Shown here in pieces: positions 45,647 to 55,236 of a stretch of 64,000 nt of DNA (position 1 is the first letter of the stretch; every line of letters begins with the position of its first letter). The position numbers and the translations under genes are program-made. The stretch is from Paenibacillus sp. UNC451MF (GTDB taxonomy: Bacteria; Bacillota; Bacilli; Paenibacillales; NBRC-103111), in the NCBI RefSeq assembly GCF_000686845.1, contig NZ_JMLS01000025.1, positions 55,230-119,229 on the forward strand, written 5' to 3'. The notes under the pieces are model-generated. The model was not told the DNA's origin. It worked only from the letters and a program-made list of their open reading frames with translations, and searched no databases.

Positions 45647-46849
45647 CTAGCTGGAAGCCGCAACCCGGCTGCCCGCTGTTTCTTTATTTCTCGCAAACTC
45701 GTCCTTCACCTGTCTCAACAGCTCAGGCTGTGTGATCAGGTCATAAGCGGTTGCGGCAACGGTTTTCGCTGCCGTGACGATAGCCGCATGGCCCTCCGGG
45801 CTCGTGCCGGCTTGGACCCATTCCTTCGTATGGCTCGACGTCCCGAATGGTACGAACCATACTCGTACGCAGGCTCCTGGGACTCGATACGTCACGGTGC
45901 TGAAATCCGTCGATCCCGTATTGATACGAGGCGGCGTGATGTTACTCGCTCCTGCCTCCGCTGCGTTGTCCAGCATGATCCGGTTCAAGCTGTCGACGTT
46001 AATCTTGTTATCGAGCAGCTTGAGCTCGTTGATCGTCAGCTCGGCTCCGGTCGCCAGTGCCGCTCCGCGGGCCACATTGTACACCCGTTCGACCACGGTG
46101 TCGAGATAAGGACGATCCGCAGCGCGGATGTAGAACTGCGCCGTTGCCCGGTCCGGCACTACGTTCGCCGCCTTGCCCCCATCGGTGATAACGCCGTGGA
46201 TGCGTACATCGGAACGTACATGCTCACGCAAATATTCGATGCCGTTGAACGTCATCAGTACCGCATCCAGGGCACTAATGCCCTGCTCAGGCGCTACGGC
46301 GGCATGAGCCGATTTGCCTTGGAATATGAAGTCCACCATATTCAATGCCAGCGATTTGCCGTCTACTGTCGTGCGGTCGCCTCCGTGCATCATCAAGGCG
46401 ACATCCAGGTCGTCGAAAAGCCCTTCTTTCGCCATGGGAAGCTTGGCGCTGGTCGTTTCCTCCGCCGGGGTGCCGTAGACCCTAATGGTCGCAGGCGCAT
46501 CGCCCAAATGCTTTGACAGTGCTACAGCAGCTCCTACAATAGACGGTCCCTGAAGATTATGTCCACAGGCGTGACCCAGGCCTTCCAGCGCATCATATTC
46601 GCACAGCAGGCCGATAATCGGGCCTCCCGGTTTATTTTCATAGGTTGCGATAAATGCTGTTGCCAGACCGAGAATAGGGGTTTCAATAGTGAATCCGTTC
46701 TCCTTCAAGGTGCGGATTAACAGCTCCGACGCCTTAAATTCCACGTTCCCCAGCTCAGGGTTATCATGTATGAAATCATTCATCGAAATCATTGTTTCAC
46801 GAAAAGATTCGACCTCTTCATAAAGGGCTTGCTTTCCTGTTTGCGCCAT
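45647..46849 (-). CDS. M20 family amidohydrolase (AbgB/aminoacylase type)
   Basis: 400 residues from ATG 46849, which has AGGAGG at 8-nt spacing (ATG 46867 overlaps it). Metal-binding motif HACGHNLQGP and the catalytic-domain segment VYGTPAEETTSAKLPM match M20D peptidases such as AbgB and N-acyl-amino-acid hydrolases; a dimerisation lid (about 180-290) is inserted. Two metal ions would hydrolyse an amide bond of an imported compound. It is last in the same direction as the peptide ABC operon, about 290 nt after oppF. Confidence 0.9.
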   Translation of the reverse strand: MAQTGKQALYEEVESFRETMISMNDFIHDNPELGNVEFKASELLIRTLKENGFTIETPILGLATAFIATYENKPGGPIIGLLCEYDALEGLGHACGHNLQGPSIVGAAVALSKHLGDAPATIRVYGTPAEETTSAKLPMAKEGLFDDLDVALMMHGGDRTTVDGKSLALNMVDFIFQGKSAHAAVAPEQGISALDAVLMTFNGIEYLREHVRSDVRIHGVITDGGKAANVVPDRATAQFYIRAADRPYLDTVVERVYNVARGAALATGAELTINELKLLDNKINVDSLNRIMLDNAAEAGASNITPPRINTGSTDFSTVTYRVPGACVRVWFVPFGTSSHTKEWVQAGTSPEGHAAIVTAAKTVAATAYDLITQPELLRQVKDEFARNKETAGSRVAASS

Positions 46850-46899
46850 GCTCTCTACCTCCTGCATTTCTACCCTGTATAGCCTTGTATAGCTTCGTA

Positions 46900-47105
46900 T
46901 TACCGGTAGAGGTGTTTAGTTTGCAGCCAATGCTGAATCACATAGGCCGCTTCGACATTATTGTCATCCATCATAATATGGGAGTAGCCTATAAATGCCG
47001 AGCTTCATCCATTCAATAACCTGTAAGGAACGCAGCTTGGGTCGATATTTCACCAACATGTGATGTTTCGACCGCCGAAGTGAATGAACCCCTTTTCCAA
47101 GATGC
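46900..47105 (-). pseudogene. possible gene remnant between oppF and the amidohydrolase
   Basis: In this 287-bp gap the minus strand codes in one frame for GYSHIMMDDNNVEAAYVIQHWLQ up to a stop at 46902-46900, and in another frame for YRPKLRSLQVIEWMKLGIYR just upstream. Joined by a frameshift they resemble the end of an alpha/beta hydrolase around the catalytic His. It may instead be chance; no other gene, riboswitch or repeat was seen in the gap. Confidence 0.25.
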
Positions 47106-47136
47106 ATCACGAGCTTCCCTTACGCCCCAAACCCAA

Positions 47137-48102
47137 TTATTTATATAAATGACATGCGACATAGTGGCCGTCTATATTATGCATTGCAGGTCGCTCCGTA
47201 CGGCAAATGTCCATGCATGCGCTGCATCTTGGATGGAATGTGCAGCCCTGTGGCGGATTAGCCGGGCTTGGCACATCGCCCTGCAGCACGATTCGCTCCC
47301 GTTTCTCTAACGGGTTAGAGCTTGGTACCGCGGACAGAAGCGCCTGTGTGTACGGATGCAGCGGATTGGCGTACAGCTCATTTTTATCCGCAAGCTCCAC
47401 CATTCTACCCAAATACATGACGCCTACCCGGTCGCTGATATGCTTCACTACACTCAAATCATGGGCGATGAACAGGTACGTCAGTTGGAACTGCTCCTGC
47501 AAATCCTGCATCAGGTTAATAACCTGCGATTGGATCGATACGTCAAGCGCAGATACCGGCTCATCGGCCACAATCAGCTTCGGATTAAGGGCCAAGGCCC
47601 GGGCTATCCCGATCCGCTGACGCTGCCCACCGCTGAATTCATGCGCGTAGCGCTTAGCATGGTAACTGTTTAACCCGACTACATTCAACAGCTCGTCGAT
47701 CCGCTTTTCTTTTTCCCTGCCTTGGTACAACTGATGAATCTCCAATGGCTCAGCAATAATATCGCCTACGGTGAGCCGGGGATCGAGCGATGCGTAAGGA
47801 TCTTGGAAAATAATTTGCAGGTCTCGGCGATGCTTACGAAGCTCGCTAGGTTTCATCCCGACCAGATTCGTTCCTTCATATATCACTTCTCCAGAGGTTG
47901 GCTCCAGCAGTTGGAGCAAGGTTCTGCCTGTAGTCGACTTGCCGCAGCCGCTCTCACCCACAAGGCCGAGCGTCTCGCCTTTATACAGGGTAAAGCTGAC
48001 ACCGTCAACGGCTTTGACTTGATTTACGGTCCGGCCCAGCAGCCCTTTTTTGATCGGAAAATATTTCGTGAGGTTCTTAACCTCAATGAGCGGCTTTTTC
48101 AT
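47137..48102 (-). CDS. oligopeptide/dipeptide ABC transporter ATP-binding protein (OppF/DppF type)
   Basis: 321 residues from ATG 48102 (GGAGGGAGCTGC upstream; GTG 48120 overlaps it). Walker [13 protein letters not shown], signature [16 protein letters not shown], Walker [13 protein letters not shown] and the C-terminal oligopeptide domain with CTFHPRC...CMDIC cysteine clusters typical of OppF. It overlaps the oppD gene end by 20 nt. Confidence 0.93.
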   Translation of the reverse strand: MKKPLIEVKNLTKYFPIKKGLLGRTVNQVKAVDGVSFTLYKGETLGLVGESGCGKSTTGRTLLQLLEPTSGEVIYEGTNLVGMKPSELRKHRRDLQIIFQDPYASLDPRLTVGDIIAEPLEIHQLYQGREKEKRIDELLNVVGLNSYHAKRYAHEFSGGQRQRIGIARALALNPKLIVADEPVSALDVSIQSQVINLMQDLQEQFQLTYLFIAHDLSVVKHISDRVGVMYLGRMVELADKNELYANPLHPYTQALLSAVPSSNPLEKRERIVLQGDVPSPANPPQGCTFHPRCSACMDICRTERPAMHNIDGHYVACHLYK

Positions 48103-49081
48103 GTGCAGCTCCCTCCTCACCGGACTGATAGAGCCAGCAGCGGCTGAAATGCCCCTCTTCGACCTGAATCAGCTCAGGTACGCTAACCTTGCATTGCTCT
48201 GTAACAAAATCGCACCGTGGAGCAAACGTACAGCCGCCGCGCAAGCTGCCAGGAATCGGCACGTTGCCGCGAATGGAATACAATCGCTTCTCTTCAGAAT
48301 CCAGACGCGGTACGGATTTCATCAAGCCCTGCGTATACGGATGCAGCGGCTTGGTGAATAAGGTAACGACATCCGCTTCCTCCACCACTTTGCCTGCATA
48401 CATAACAATGACTCTATCGCACATCTCGGCTACGACACCCAAGTCATGGGTAATCATCATAATGGCCGTGTTATGCTTGGCCTTCAGATCGCGCATCAGA
48501 TCAAGAATTTGCGCCTGTATCGTCACGTCCAGCGCCGTTGTCGGTTCATCGGCAATAAGCAGCTTAGGGTTGCACGCCATCGCCATGGCGATCATCACAC
48601 GCTGCCTCATACCGCCGGACAACTGATGCGGGTATTCGTCCACGATCTGCTCCGGACGCGGAATGCCTACCAGCTTGAGCATCTCAACTGCTCTTGCTTT
48701 GGCTGCCTTGCGGTCGAGCTTTTGATGAATTTCCACCGCTTCGCCGATCTGTTGACCCACCGTAAACACCGGATTGAGCGACGTCATCGGCTCCTGAAAA
48801 ATCATCGCCATCTCATTGCCGCGAATCTCACGCATTTGCTGATCGTTCATGGCCAGCAAATCTTTGCCGTCAAAGGTAATGGAGCCTTCGACGATTTTTC
48901 CGGGAGTCAATCGCATCGCTGTAAGCGAGGTCACGCTTTTGCCGCAGCCCGATTCTCCGACGATACCAACCGTTTCACCTTCATGTACCGTTATATCAAC
49001 CCCGTCTACCGCGGGAACGACGCCTTCTTCGGTGTAAAAATAAGTTTTGAGCCCTTTAATTTCAAACAATGTGCTCTTCAA
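48083..49081 (-). CDS. oligopeptide/dipeptide ABC transporter ATP-binding protein (OppD/DppD type)
   Basis: 332 residues. Walker [13 protein letters not shown], signature [16 protein letters not shown], Walker [13 protein letters not shown] and the C-terminal C-x4-C region ([14 protein letters not shown]). Together with OppF it forms the ATPase pair of the importer. It starts 42 nt after oppC. Confidence 0.93.
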   Translation of the reverse strand: MKSTLFEIKGLKTYFYTEEGVVPAVDGVDITVHEGETVGIVGESGCGKSVTSLTAMRLTPGKIVEGSITFDGKDLLAMNDQQMREIRGNEMAMIFQEPMTSLNPVFTVGQQIGEAVEIHQKLDRKAAKARAVEMLKLVGIPRPEQIVDEYPHQLSGGMRQRVMIAMAMACNPKLLIADEPTTALDVTIQAQILDLMRDLKAKHNTAIMMITHDLGVVAEMCDRVIVMYAGKVVEEADVVTLFTKPLHPYTQGLMKSVPRLDSEEKRLYSIRGNVPIPGSLRGGCTFAPRCDFVTEQCKVSVPELIQVEEGHFSRCWLYQSGEEGAAHEKAAH

Positions 49082-49123
49082 TGCTCTCCCTCCCCGTTTG
49101 CGGATGCAGGTCTTTGTATTTCA

Positions 49124-50026
49124 TTACAGCTTCATCTTCGGATCCAGCGCATCACGCAGGCCGTCTCCCAGCATGTTAAACCCAAGCACCATGAACATGA
49201 TCGCTAACCCGGGCACGGTGCTGACGTGCGGTGCGGTACGCAAATACTCTCTTCCCGAGCTGAGCATAGCGCCCCATTCAGGTGTCGGAGGCTGTGCGCC
49301 CATTCCCAGAAAGCTCAGTCCCGATGCGGTCAAAATCGCCGTAGCCATCCGCAGCGTGGACAACACGATAATCGGTGCGATACTGTTCGGTATAATGTGT
49401 TTGAAAATGATGCGGGCGTTCGTCCCGCCCATTGCTTTGGTGGCTTCTACAAATTCCTTGTGCTTTATGGAGATAACGGCACTTCGGGAAATACGGGCAA
49501 AGGTCGGGACGGAGAATATCCCGATCGCGATCATCACGTTCACCATGCCCGGCCCGAGCACGCTGACAATGGCAAGAGCCAACAGGAAGCTTGGAAACGC
49601 CATGAAAATATCCATAATCCTCATGATCGCCGAGTCCAGCCAGCCACCGAAATAACCAGCGATCGTACCTAGTGCTACGCCGAAAATAACAGCGATGAAC
49701 ACCCCAACGATCCCGATCATCAACGAGATTTGCGCTCCATAAATAATGCGGGACAACAAATCCCGGCCAAATTCGTCGGTGCCAAACCAATGATGAGCGT
49801 TTGGACTTTCCAGCATCACCTGCATATCTTGTTTAAAAGGATCGTAAGGGGCTATCCATGGCGCAAACAAGGCGACCACGATAAAAATAACCACCATGCC
49901 AAGCCCGACTAAAGCCCGTTTATTTTTCTTAAACCGACCGAGCATCATTTTCCACGGAGAACGATACGTGTAGGACGCTTCCGGCGCTTTTTCTTCTAAC
50001 GTTTGAATCGCAGCTTTTGCCTGCAT
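49124..50026 (-). CDS. peptide ABC transporter permease (OppC/DppC type)
   Basis: 300 residues with six transmembrane helices after an N-terminal OppC_N domain (MLGRFKKNKRALVGLGMVVI). EAA-type loop VEATKAMGGTNARIIFKHI and C-terminal GLNMLGDGLRDALDPKM-like end. It pairs with OppB. The gap to oppB holds an inverted-repeat element. Confidence 0.93.
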   Translation of the reverse strand: MQAKAAIQTLEEKAPEASYTYRSPWKMMLGRFKKNKRALVGLGMVVIFIVVALFAPWIAPYDPFKQDMQVMLESPNAHHWFGTDEFGRDLLSRIIYGAQISLMIGIVGVFIAVIFGVALGTIAGYFGGWLDSAIMRIMDIFMAFPSFLLALAIVSVLGPGMVNVMIAIGIFSVPTFARISRSAVISIKHKEFVEATKAMGGTNARIIFKHIIPNSIAPIIVLSTLRMATAILTASGLSFLGMGAQPPTPEWGAMLSSGREYLRTAPHVSTVPGLAIMFMVLGFNMLGDGLRDALDPKMKL

Positions 50027-50060
50027 CTGATTAGGCTCCTTTCTAAGAAGTCTGTTTGTA

Positions 50061-50163
50061 GAGGATGTTTTAAAAACTCACTTTACTAGGAAGTTATGAA
50101 CCGAATTGCAGTTGGGAGCTCGACTTGAAATCACGCATTCAAGCGAGTTTTTAAAACCTTCTC
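50061..50163. repeat. 103-bp inverted-repeat element inside the peptide operon
   Basis: Terminal inverted repeats of 23 bp (50061-50083 and 50141-50163) match at 20 positions; shared core GTTTTAAAAACTC. The ~57-bp interior holds a small stem CTTGAA / TTCAAG. The element ends 2 bp before the oppB stop codon and fills most of the oppB-oppC gap. It carries no gene. It may be a MITE or a processing and stability hairpin in the opp mRNA. Confidence 0.65.
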
Positions 50164-50165
50164 GT

Positions 50166-51086
50166 TTACTCGTATTTCACTCTAGGATCAATAAGTCCGT
50201 AGGACAGGTCGACAATCAAGTTCACGATAACGAAAATCGCTGCAACGAACAGAACACTGCCCTGGATGGCAGGATAATCACGGAATTGGATTGATTGGAT
50301 AATAAACCGTCCGAGGCCATTCATCGAGAACACCGTTTCCGTTAACACCGCTCCGCCCAGCAAATGGCCAAATTCCAAACCGACAATTGTAACGACAGGA
50401 ATCAACGCATTTTTCAGAGCATGCTTATAAATAACAAATTTCTCCTTAACCCCTTTGGCGCGAGCCGTGCGGACAAAGTCTTGATTAATGACTTCCAGCA
50501 TGCTTGAACGGGTCAAACGAGCCAGAATGGCCGAAGACGATAAACCAAGCGCGAGGGCAGGAAGGATGAAATATTTGAAGCTGTCGTTACCTCCGGACGG
50601 AAGCCAGTGTAAATAATAGGAAAATATTAAGATCAGCATAATACCCAGCCAAAACACCGGCATCGAAATCCCAAAAAGCGAGATCATCATCGTCGTGTTA
50701 TCTACTGTGCTGTTAGGCTTGGTAGCAGAGACGATTCCCGCGAATAATCCAATGACCACCATAATAACAACAGCCATAACCGTCAGCATGATGGTTGTAG
50801 GAAACCGTGTCATAATTTCCTCCAGGACGGGACGACTGGAGCGAAGCGACGTACCCAAATCTCCTTTGAGCAGGTTGCCCACATAGGAGCCATACTGCAC
50901 ATACAAAGGCTGATCCAATCCAAGACGCTCGCGAATTACCTGCACATCCTCTTCCGAGGCTTCGTGACCGGCTATCATTTGGGCCGGGTCCCCTGGGACT
51001 GCATGGATCAGAATGAAAGCGATGATTGATACGCCAATAAGCGTCGGTATCATTTGCAGCACACGTTTGACAATATAACTAACCAC
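50166..51086 (-). CDS. peptide ABC transporter permease (OppB/DppB type)
   Basis: 306 residues, six transmembrane helices, with the family start YIVKRVLQMIPTLIGVSIIA and EAA loop VRTARAKGVKEKFVIYKHAL. The length is usual. It follows the binding-protein gene by 142 nt. Confidence 0.93.
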   Translation of the reverse strand: MVSYIVKRVLQMIPTLIGVSIIAFILIHAVPGDPAQMIAGHEASEEDVQVIRERLGLDQPLYVQYGSYVGNLLKGDLGTSLRSSRPVLEEIMTRFPTTIMLTVMAVVIMVVIGLFAGIVSATKPNSTVDNTTMMISLFGISMPVFWLGIMLILIFSYYLHWLPSGGNDSFKYFILPALALGLSSSAILARLTRSSMLEVINQDFVRTARAKGVKEKFVIYKHALKNALIPVVTIVGLEFGHLLGGAVLTETVFSMNGLGRFIIQSIQFRDYPAIQGSVLFVAAIFVIVNLIVDLSYGLIDPRVKYE

Positions 51087-51228
51087 TTGGCGCCTCCTGA
51101 CTAAGATAACCCCACAAAGTGATGCCTTGGCTTCGTTGCTAATTCAGCTACTTTGCGGGGAGCCCCGAAATTTTTACTTTCTATTATGTTTAGAAAGGGG
51201 ATGGACGCGCCATCCCCAGCCTTGTTTC

Positions 51229-52773
51229 TTATTTTTTTACAGCGTGACGCAAATCGACCAACTCAGTATTCAGGCTCACTACGCCTTCGACGTTTTTACG
51301 TACGCCGACCGGCTGTTTCATTTCCATCAAGAAAATCCATGGAGCTTGCTCTTTGATGTTTTTCAATGCATCGGCATATATTTTTTTGCGCTCGTCAGCA
51401 TTGACGGTTTTCATTCCTTTATCCAACAGCTCATCGATCTTAGGATCGGACAACAGCGTGTAGTTGTTAGCACCTTTAGTTTGGAACAATGGTCTTAAGC
51501 CTGCATCCGCATCATTGCTCGGTACGGCCCAGCTCACTAGGAACAGGTCGAAGCCCGATTTCGGATCACGGTAAGCTTGGGTATAAGCGCCCCATTCCCA
51601 TTTGCGGAATTCCACTTTAAAGCCGATAGCTTCCAGGTTCGCTTGAACGAACTCGGCAATTTGACGGTCCATCAAGTAGCGGCCCTCCGGAGTCCACAGC
51701 TTGATGGTCGTGCCCGGCTGAACGCCAGCTTCCGCCAACAGCTTTTTCGCTTTTTCCGGATCGTACGGATAAGCCCCTGCTGGGGAGTAACCCCAAGTCA
51801 GCTCAGAGATCGCAGCTTGCGACACTTGCGCTTGACCTAGCAAAATTTTCTTAACGATCGTTTCTTTATCGACGGCATAGTTAAGCGCTTGACGTACTTT
51901 TACATCTTGGAACGGCGCTTTTTGCGTATTCATACCGATATACAGATTCCGGTTGCTCGGGTATACGGTTACATTGACTTTATCGTTGCCTTTAAGACGC
52001 TCGATATCGGTCGCAGGTACAGGTGCGATAACATCGGCTTCGCCGGTTTCCAACATCAAAGCACGCGCAGCGTTTTCTTTAATTGGCTTGATCGTTATGG
52101 ATTTCAGCTTCGGCTTCTCGCCCCAATATTCGTTATTCGGTACCAGCACCAGCTTGTCGCCGGATACCCACTCTTTCAATTGGTATGGACCAGAGCCTAC
52201 AGGCTGCTTGTTGAAGTTTTTGCCTTTTTCCTGCACACCTTTCATGCTTACGATCGCACCGGACGGATGCGCAAAGGTGGATAATGCAGGGGCGTAAGGG
52301 AATTTCAGCTGAAACGATACTTGATATTCGCTGTCCGCCGCTACTTTATCTACGAATTCGGCAAACAACGAATAGCGCGCTAGCTTGTTATCCTTGTTCA
52401 AAATACGCTCGAAGCTTGCTTTTACCGCTTCCGCATTGACCGGAGTTCCATCCTGGAACTTCGCGCCCTGCTGCAGCTTGAACGTCATTTTCTTACCGTC
52501 GTCCGACGTCGTCCATTCTTTAGCCAGCTGCGGCACCAGCTTCATGTCTTTATCAAAAGTAACCAGTTTATCATAAATTAACTCCGTAGCATCGTATGAG
52601 ATGCCGTCTGTTGCATCCTGCGGATCCAGACTCACCGGCTCGGAACCTAGTGCAAGCACCAAATCTTTGGGTTCTGAGCTTCCTCCTGCCGCAGCCTGCT
52701 CGGTCTTCCCGCCGCTACAGGCGGATAAAATAAGCAGTAATGACGCCATGATGACTAAAGATACCTTCTTCAT
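51229..52773 (-). CDS. peptide ABC transporter substrate-binding lipoprotein (SBP family 5)
   Basis: 514 residues. Lipoprotein signal LLLILSACSGGKTEQ, then the SBP_bac_5 (DppA/OppA/GsiB) fold with LVLALGSEPVSLDPQDATDG, WTTSDDGKKMTFKLQQGAKF and RQALNYAVDKETIVKK. It should capture a short peptide or glutathione-like compound for the OppBCDF importer. Start has AAAGGGGGAG upstream. First gene of the operon that ends with the M20 amidohydrolase. Confidence 0.93.
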   Translation of the reverse strand: MKKVSLVIMASLLLILSACSGGKTEQAAAGGSSEPKDLVLALGSEPVSLDPQDATDGISYDATELIYDKLVTFDKDMKLVPQLAKEWTTSDDGKKMTFKLQQGAKFQDGTPVNAEAVKASFERILNKDNKLARYSLFAEFVDKVAADSEYQVSFQLKFPYAPALSTFAHPSGAIVSMKGVQEKGKNFNKQPVGSGPYQLKEWVSGDKLVLVPNNEYWGEKPKLKSITIKPIKENAARALMLETGEADVIAPVPATDIERLKGNDKVNVTVYPSNRNLYIGMNTQKAPFQDVKVRQALNYAVDKETIVKKILLGQAQVSQAAISELTWGYSPAGAYPYDPEKAKKLLAEAGVQPGTTIKLWTPEGRYLMDRQIAEFVQANLEAIGFKVEFRKWEWGAYTQAYRDPKSGFDLFLVSWAVPSNDADAGLRPLFQTKGANNYTLLSDPKIDELLDKGMKTVNADERKKIYADALKNIKEQAPWIFLMEMKQPVGVRKNVEGVVSLNTELVDLRHAVKK

Positions 52774-52847
52774 TAAACGAACTCCCCCTTTGTCTGTTCT
52801 AACCTGCTAGATACTGCTCTAATGCTCGCCATACCCTTTGATACAGC

Positions 52848-52867
52848 AAAAGATAGCGCTATCTTTT
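52848..52867. promoter_or_regulatory. perfect 20-bp palindrome upstream of the peptide operon
   Basis: AAAAGATAGC-GCTATCTTTT, 75 bp upstream of the binding-protein ATG. It has no loop, so it is more likely a dimeric-repressor operator than a terminator. The regulator is unknown. Confidence 0.5.
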
Positions 52868-53021
52868 TGGTGCCTGTTGGGGTACATATGTCCTTGAGAG
52901 ACGCTGTAACCTATTATCCTTGGGCTTTATTCTACCAGCGCATTCATCGTATTGTACAATTTATAAATTTTATTGTTATCTTCAAATAATTCTATGATGG
53001 GCGGTTTCGGTCACGACAAAT

Positions 53022-53042
53022 AGGCAGAGTAGCCGCTCTGCC
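53022..53042 (-). terminator. hairpin after the 53057 gene
   Basis: AGGCAGAG (53022-53029) pairs with CTCTGCCT (53035-53042); the T-run on the minus strand is weak, so termination is likely but not sure. Confidence 0.5.
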
Positions 53043-53056
53043 TTGGTGATTTGACG

Positions 53057-53377
53057 TCATTTGGGATGAAATAACCCTTGCTTCACAATAGCGTCTGCCA
53101 GCTCTGCGTCTTTCATGTTGATATCCATATCCGGGATCTTGACGACAAAACGGCGTTTGTCCGCATCATAGCATACCCCTCCAACCGGATAAATCTCATA
53201 TAGAGGCATTTGATTGGAGGGTATTTTTTTCATTTGCTGAATGACAGAGAATACCTCACCCCAGAAGGGCAAATCGGCATCTTGGCTGCATTCGAAAATC
53301 GTTTGCTTCAATTGTTCTCGGAGTTCTTCTTTGATGACTGACAATAGCATCTCTTCTTTCCGGCTTTGTAGATTCAT
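53057..53377 (-). CDS. hypothetical protein (106 aa)
   Basis: 106 residues, cytoplasmic, not recognised. The N-terminal half is helical and charged (RKEEMLLSVIKEELREQLKQ) and the C-terminal half is mixed (YEIYPVGGVCYDADKRRFVV). AGGATGTGG precedes ATG 53377. It lies 15 nt after the stop of the monooxygenase gene and is probably co-transcribed with it. Confidence 0.7.
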   Translation of the reverse strand: MNLQSRKEEMLLSVIKEELREQLKQTIFECSQDADLPFWGEVFSVIQQMKKIPSNQMPLYEIYPVGGVCYDADKRRFVVKIPDMDINMKDAELADAIVKQGLFHPK

Positions 53378-53392
53378 GCGGCCACATCCTAT

Positions 53393-54406
53393 TCAGAGGC
53401 GGGGCTGAAGGTCAAAAGCTTCTGCAAGAAGCCGGTACGACCGCAGCCTGGCTTCAAAATCGTAGGTGATCGTCACGATCATTAGCTCTTCAGACCGATA
53501 CTGCTCGGCCAAAAGCAGCAGCTTCGCCTTCACCTGTTCCGGCGTACCTACAATCATCCGCTTCCGATTATCCTCGATCCGGTTCAGATCATAGGGAGTA
53601 TACGGATAACGCTGCGCTTTTTCGACGGATGGCGTTCCAATCACGGAGCTGCGCCCTTTCTCAAACAACAGCAGCCTTAAATCCAGGCTGGAAGCCGTCT
53701 TGTTGGCTTCCTCTTCCGTTTCCGCACAAATGACGAAAACCGCCAACAGCGATTTTGGCTTATCTCCGAGCACGGACGGTTGAAACTGCCGCTGGTAGCC
53801 CCGCATCTCATCGGCTCCGCCGTAGCCGTTAATAAATTGCGCGAAAGCGAACCCAGCTCCATATTGGGCCGCCAATCGGGCGCTCTCTCCACTCGAGCCG
53901 AGAAGCCACAGCTCGGGGGACGTGTCCACAACCGGCGTAGCCCGCAAGCCCGCGTATGCATGTGTGTCCGGAAGCGAATCGTGAAGATAGTCGATCAGAT
54001 CCTTAATTTGCTCCGGATATTTGTCCAATGCAGAAGCCTTGCCTTCCTGCAGCGCTCTGGTGGACAGAGGCATGCCCCCGGGCGCACGCCCGATTCCAAG
54101 ATCAATGCGACCGGGATATAACGCTTCCAACAGGCGGAAATTTTCCGCTACCTTGTAGGCACTATAGTGTGGCAGCATGACCCCGCCCGAGCCTATACGC
54201 ATCGTTGAGGTCCGGGCCGCCAAATGGCTGATGAGCACTTCGGGGCTAGAGCCAGCCAGGCTCATCGTAAAATGATGCTCCGATACCCAAAACCTGTAAT
54301 ACCCAAGCTTCTCAGTCTCCTGTGCCAGCCTCACCGTGAGAGCCAAGGCTTCGGAAGCGCTGCTGCCTTCCGCAATGGGGGACTGGTCCAATACGCTTAA
54401 CCGCAC
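53393..54406 (-). CDS. luciferase-like flavin monooxygenase (LLM class)
   Basis: 337 residues, bacterial-luciferase TIM barrel of the MsnO8 type: LSVLDQSPIAEGSSASEALA, YRFWVSEHHFTMSLAGSSPE, RIGSGGVMLPHYSAYKVAEN, GRIDLGIGRAPGG and the C-terminal VGTPEQVKAKLL. It should use FMNH2 supplied by a separate reductase to oxidise an unknown substrate. It is divergent from the GNAT gene across a palindrome-containing 192-bp region. Confidence 0.9.
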   Translation of the reverse strand: MRLSVLDQSPIAEGSSASEALALTVRLAQETEKLGYYRFWVSEHHFTMSLAGSSPEVLISHLAARTSTMRIGSGGVMLPHYSAYKVAENFRLLEALYPGRIDLGIGRAPGGMPLSTRALQEGKASALDKYPEQIKDLIDYLHDSLPDTHAYAGLRATPVVDTSPELWLLGSSGESARLAAQYGAGFAFAQFINGYGGADEMRGYQRQFQPSVLGDKPKSLLAVFVICAETEEEANKTASSLDLRLLLFEKGRSSVIGTPSVEKAQRYPYTPYDLNRIEDNRKRMIVGTPEQVKAKLLLLAEQYRSEELMIVTITYDFEARLRSYRLLAEAFDLQPRL

Positions 54407-54497
54407 TAATTTCCCTCCTTCGATAGTAAGCTAGTCTGTTAACAGGCAATTCTTCGCTTAAACTGCATGTAGCTTTGCCTTCATTTCCGATATTTTC

Positions 54498-54517
54498 TTT
54501 TATAGTATACAATAAAA
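54498..54517. promoter_or_regulatory. palindrome between divergent monooxygenase and GNAT genes
   Basis: TTTTATAGTATACAATAAAA is symmetric at 18 of 20 positions and contains -10-like boxes (TATAGT, TACAAT). It may be overlapping divergent promoters or an operator. Confidence 0.4.
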
Positions 54518-54598
54518 GTAGCCTTTAAAAGGTGGATTAAGAAGCTATATTTCTATGGGATATTCTTACAAACTACATAACAAACCGGAGGCATGAAA

Positions 54599-55156
54599 AT
54601 GATACGACTCGCTCAACCGGCAGACGCTCCTGCAGCCGTAAAACTAATATACCAGGCCATTAAGGACATAGGATTTCAATTAACAGGAGCAGAAACAGAA
54701 CAAGAAGTGCTGGAACGATTAACGCGATTTTTTCAAACGGAAGGGAACCGGTTTAGCTACACCAACCTTTTGGTTAAAGTTGTGGACAGTGAAGTCGCCG
54801 GTATGATTTTGTGCTACCACGGCTCGCAAGCAGAAGAGATAGACAGCCCGATACTCGAGCAGCTGCGCCTCATTAAGAAGGATCCGGGCTTGACTCTCGA
54901 TAAGGAAGCGGATGATGATGAATATTACATCGACGCACTTGCTGTATTCCCCGAATGGGGAGGCCGCGGGTTCGGGACAGAGCTGATCCACGCGGCAGAA
55001 GAGCATGGACGGCAGCTCGGCTACGATAAGATCGCCTTGAATGTCGAGCAGTATAACGAGAAAGCTTGCGCATTATATAAGAAGCTGGGGTATGCTGCAG
55101 ACAAAGAAACAGAGATTAACAAGCATACTTATTTTCATATGATCAAGAAGCTTTAA
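54599..55156 (+). CDS. GNAT family N-acetyltransferase
   Basis: 185 residues from ATG 54599, 7 nt after GGAGG (ATG 54593 is too close). Acetyl-CoA-binding motif A is visible in YYIDALAVFPEWGGRGFGTE (R/Q-x-x-G-x-G/A) and motif B in NEKACALYKKLGY. The acceptor substrate is unknown. Confidence 0.88.
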   Translation: MIRLAQPADAPAAVKLIYQAIKDIGFQLTGAETEQEVLERLTRFFQTEGNRFSYTNLLVKVVDSEVAGMILCYHGSQAEEIDSPILEQLRLIKKDPGLTLDKEADDDEYYIDALAVFPEWGGRGFGTELIHAAEEHGRQLGYDKIALNVEQYNEKACALYKKLGYAADKETEINKHTYFHMIKKL

Positions 55157-55199
55157 GCGATTTGCATAGTCACACACGTACATTCTGCACACGCTGTTT

Positions 55200-55236
55200 A
55201 ACCCGGTCCCCTATTAGTGGGATCGGGTTTTCTTTT
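55200..55236. terminator. terminator between GNAT gene and 55214 gene
   Basis: AACCCGGTCCC (55200-55210) / GGGATCGGGTT (55219-55229) followed by TTCTTTTG; it overlaps the stop codon of the convergent gene. Confidence 0.8.
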
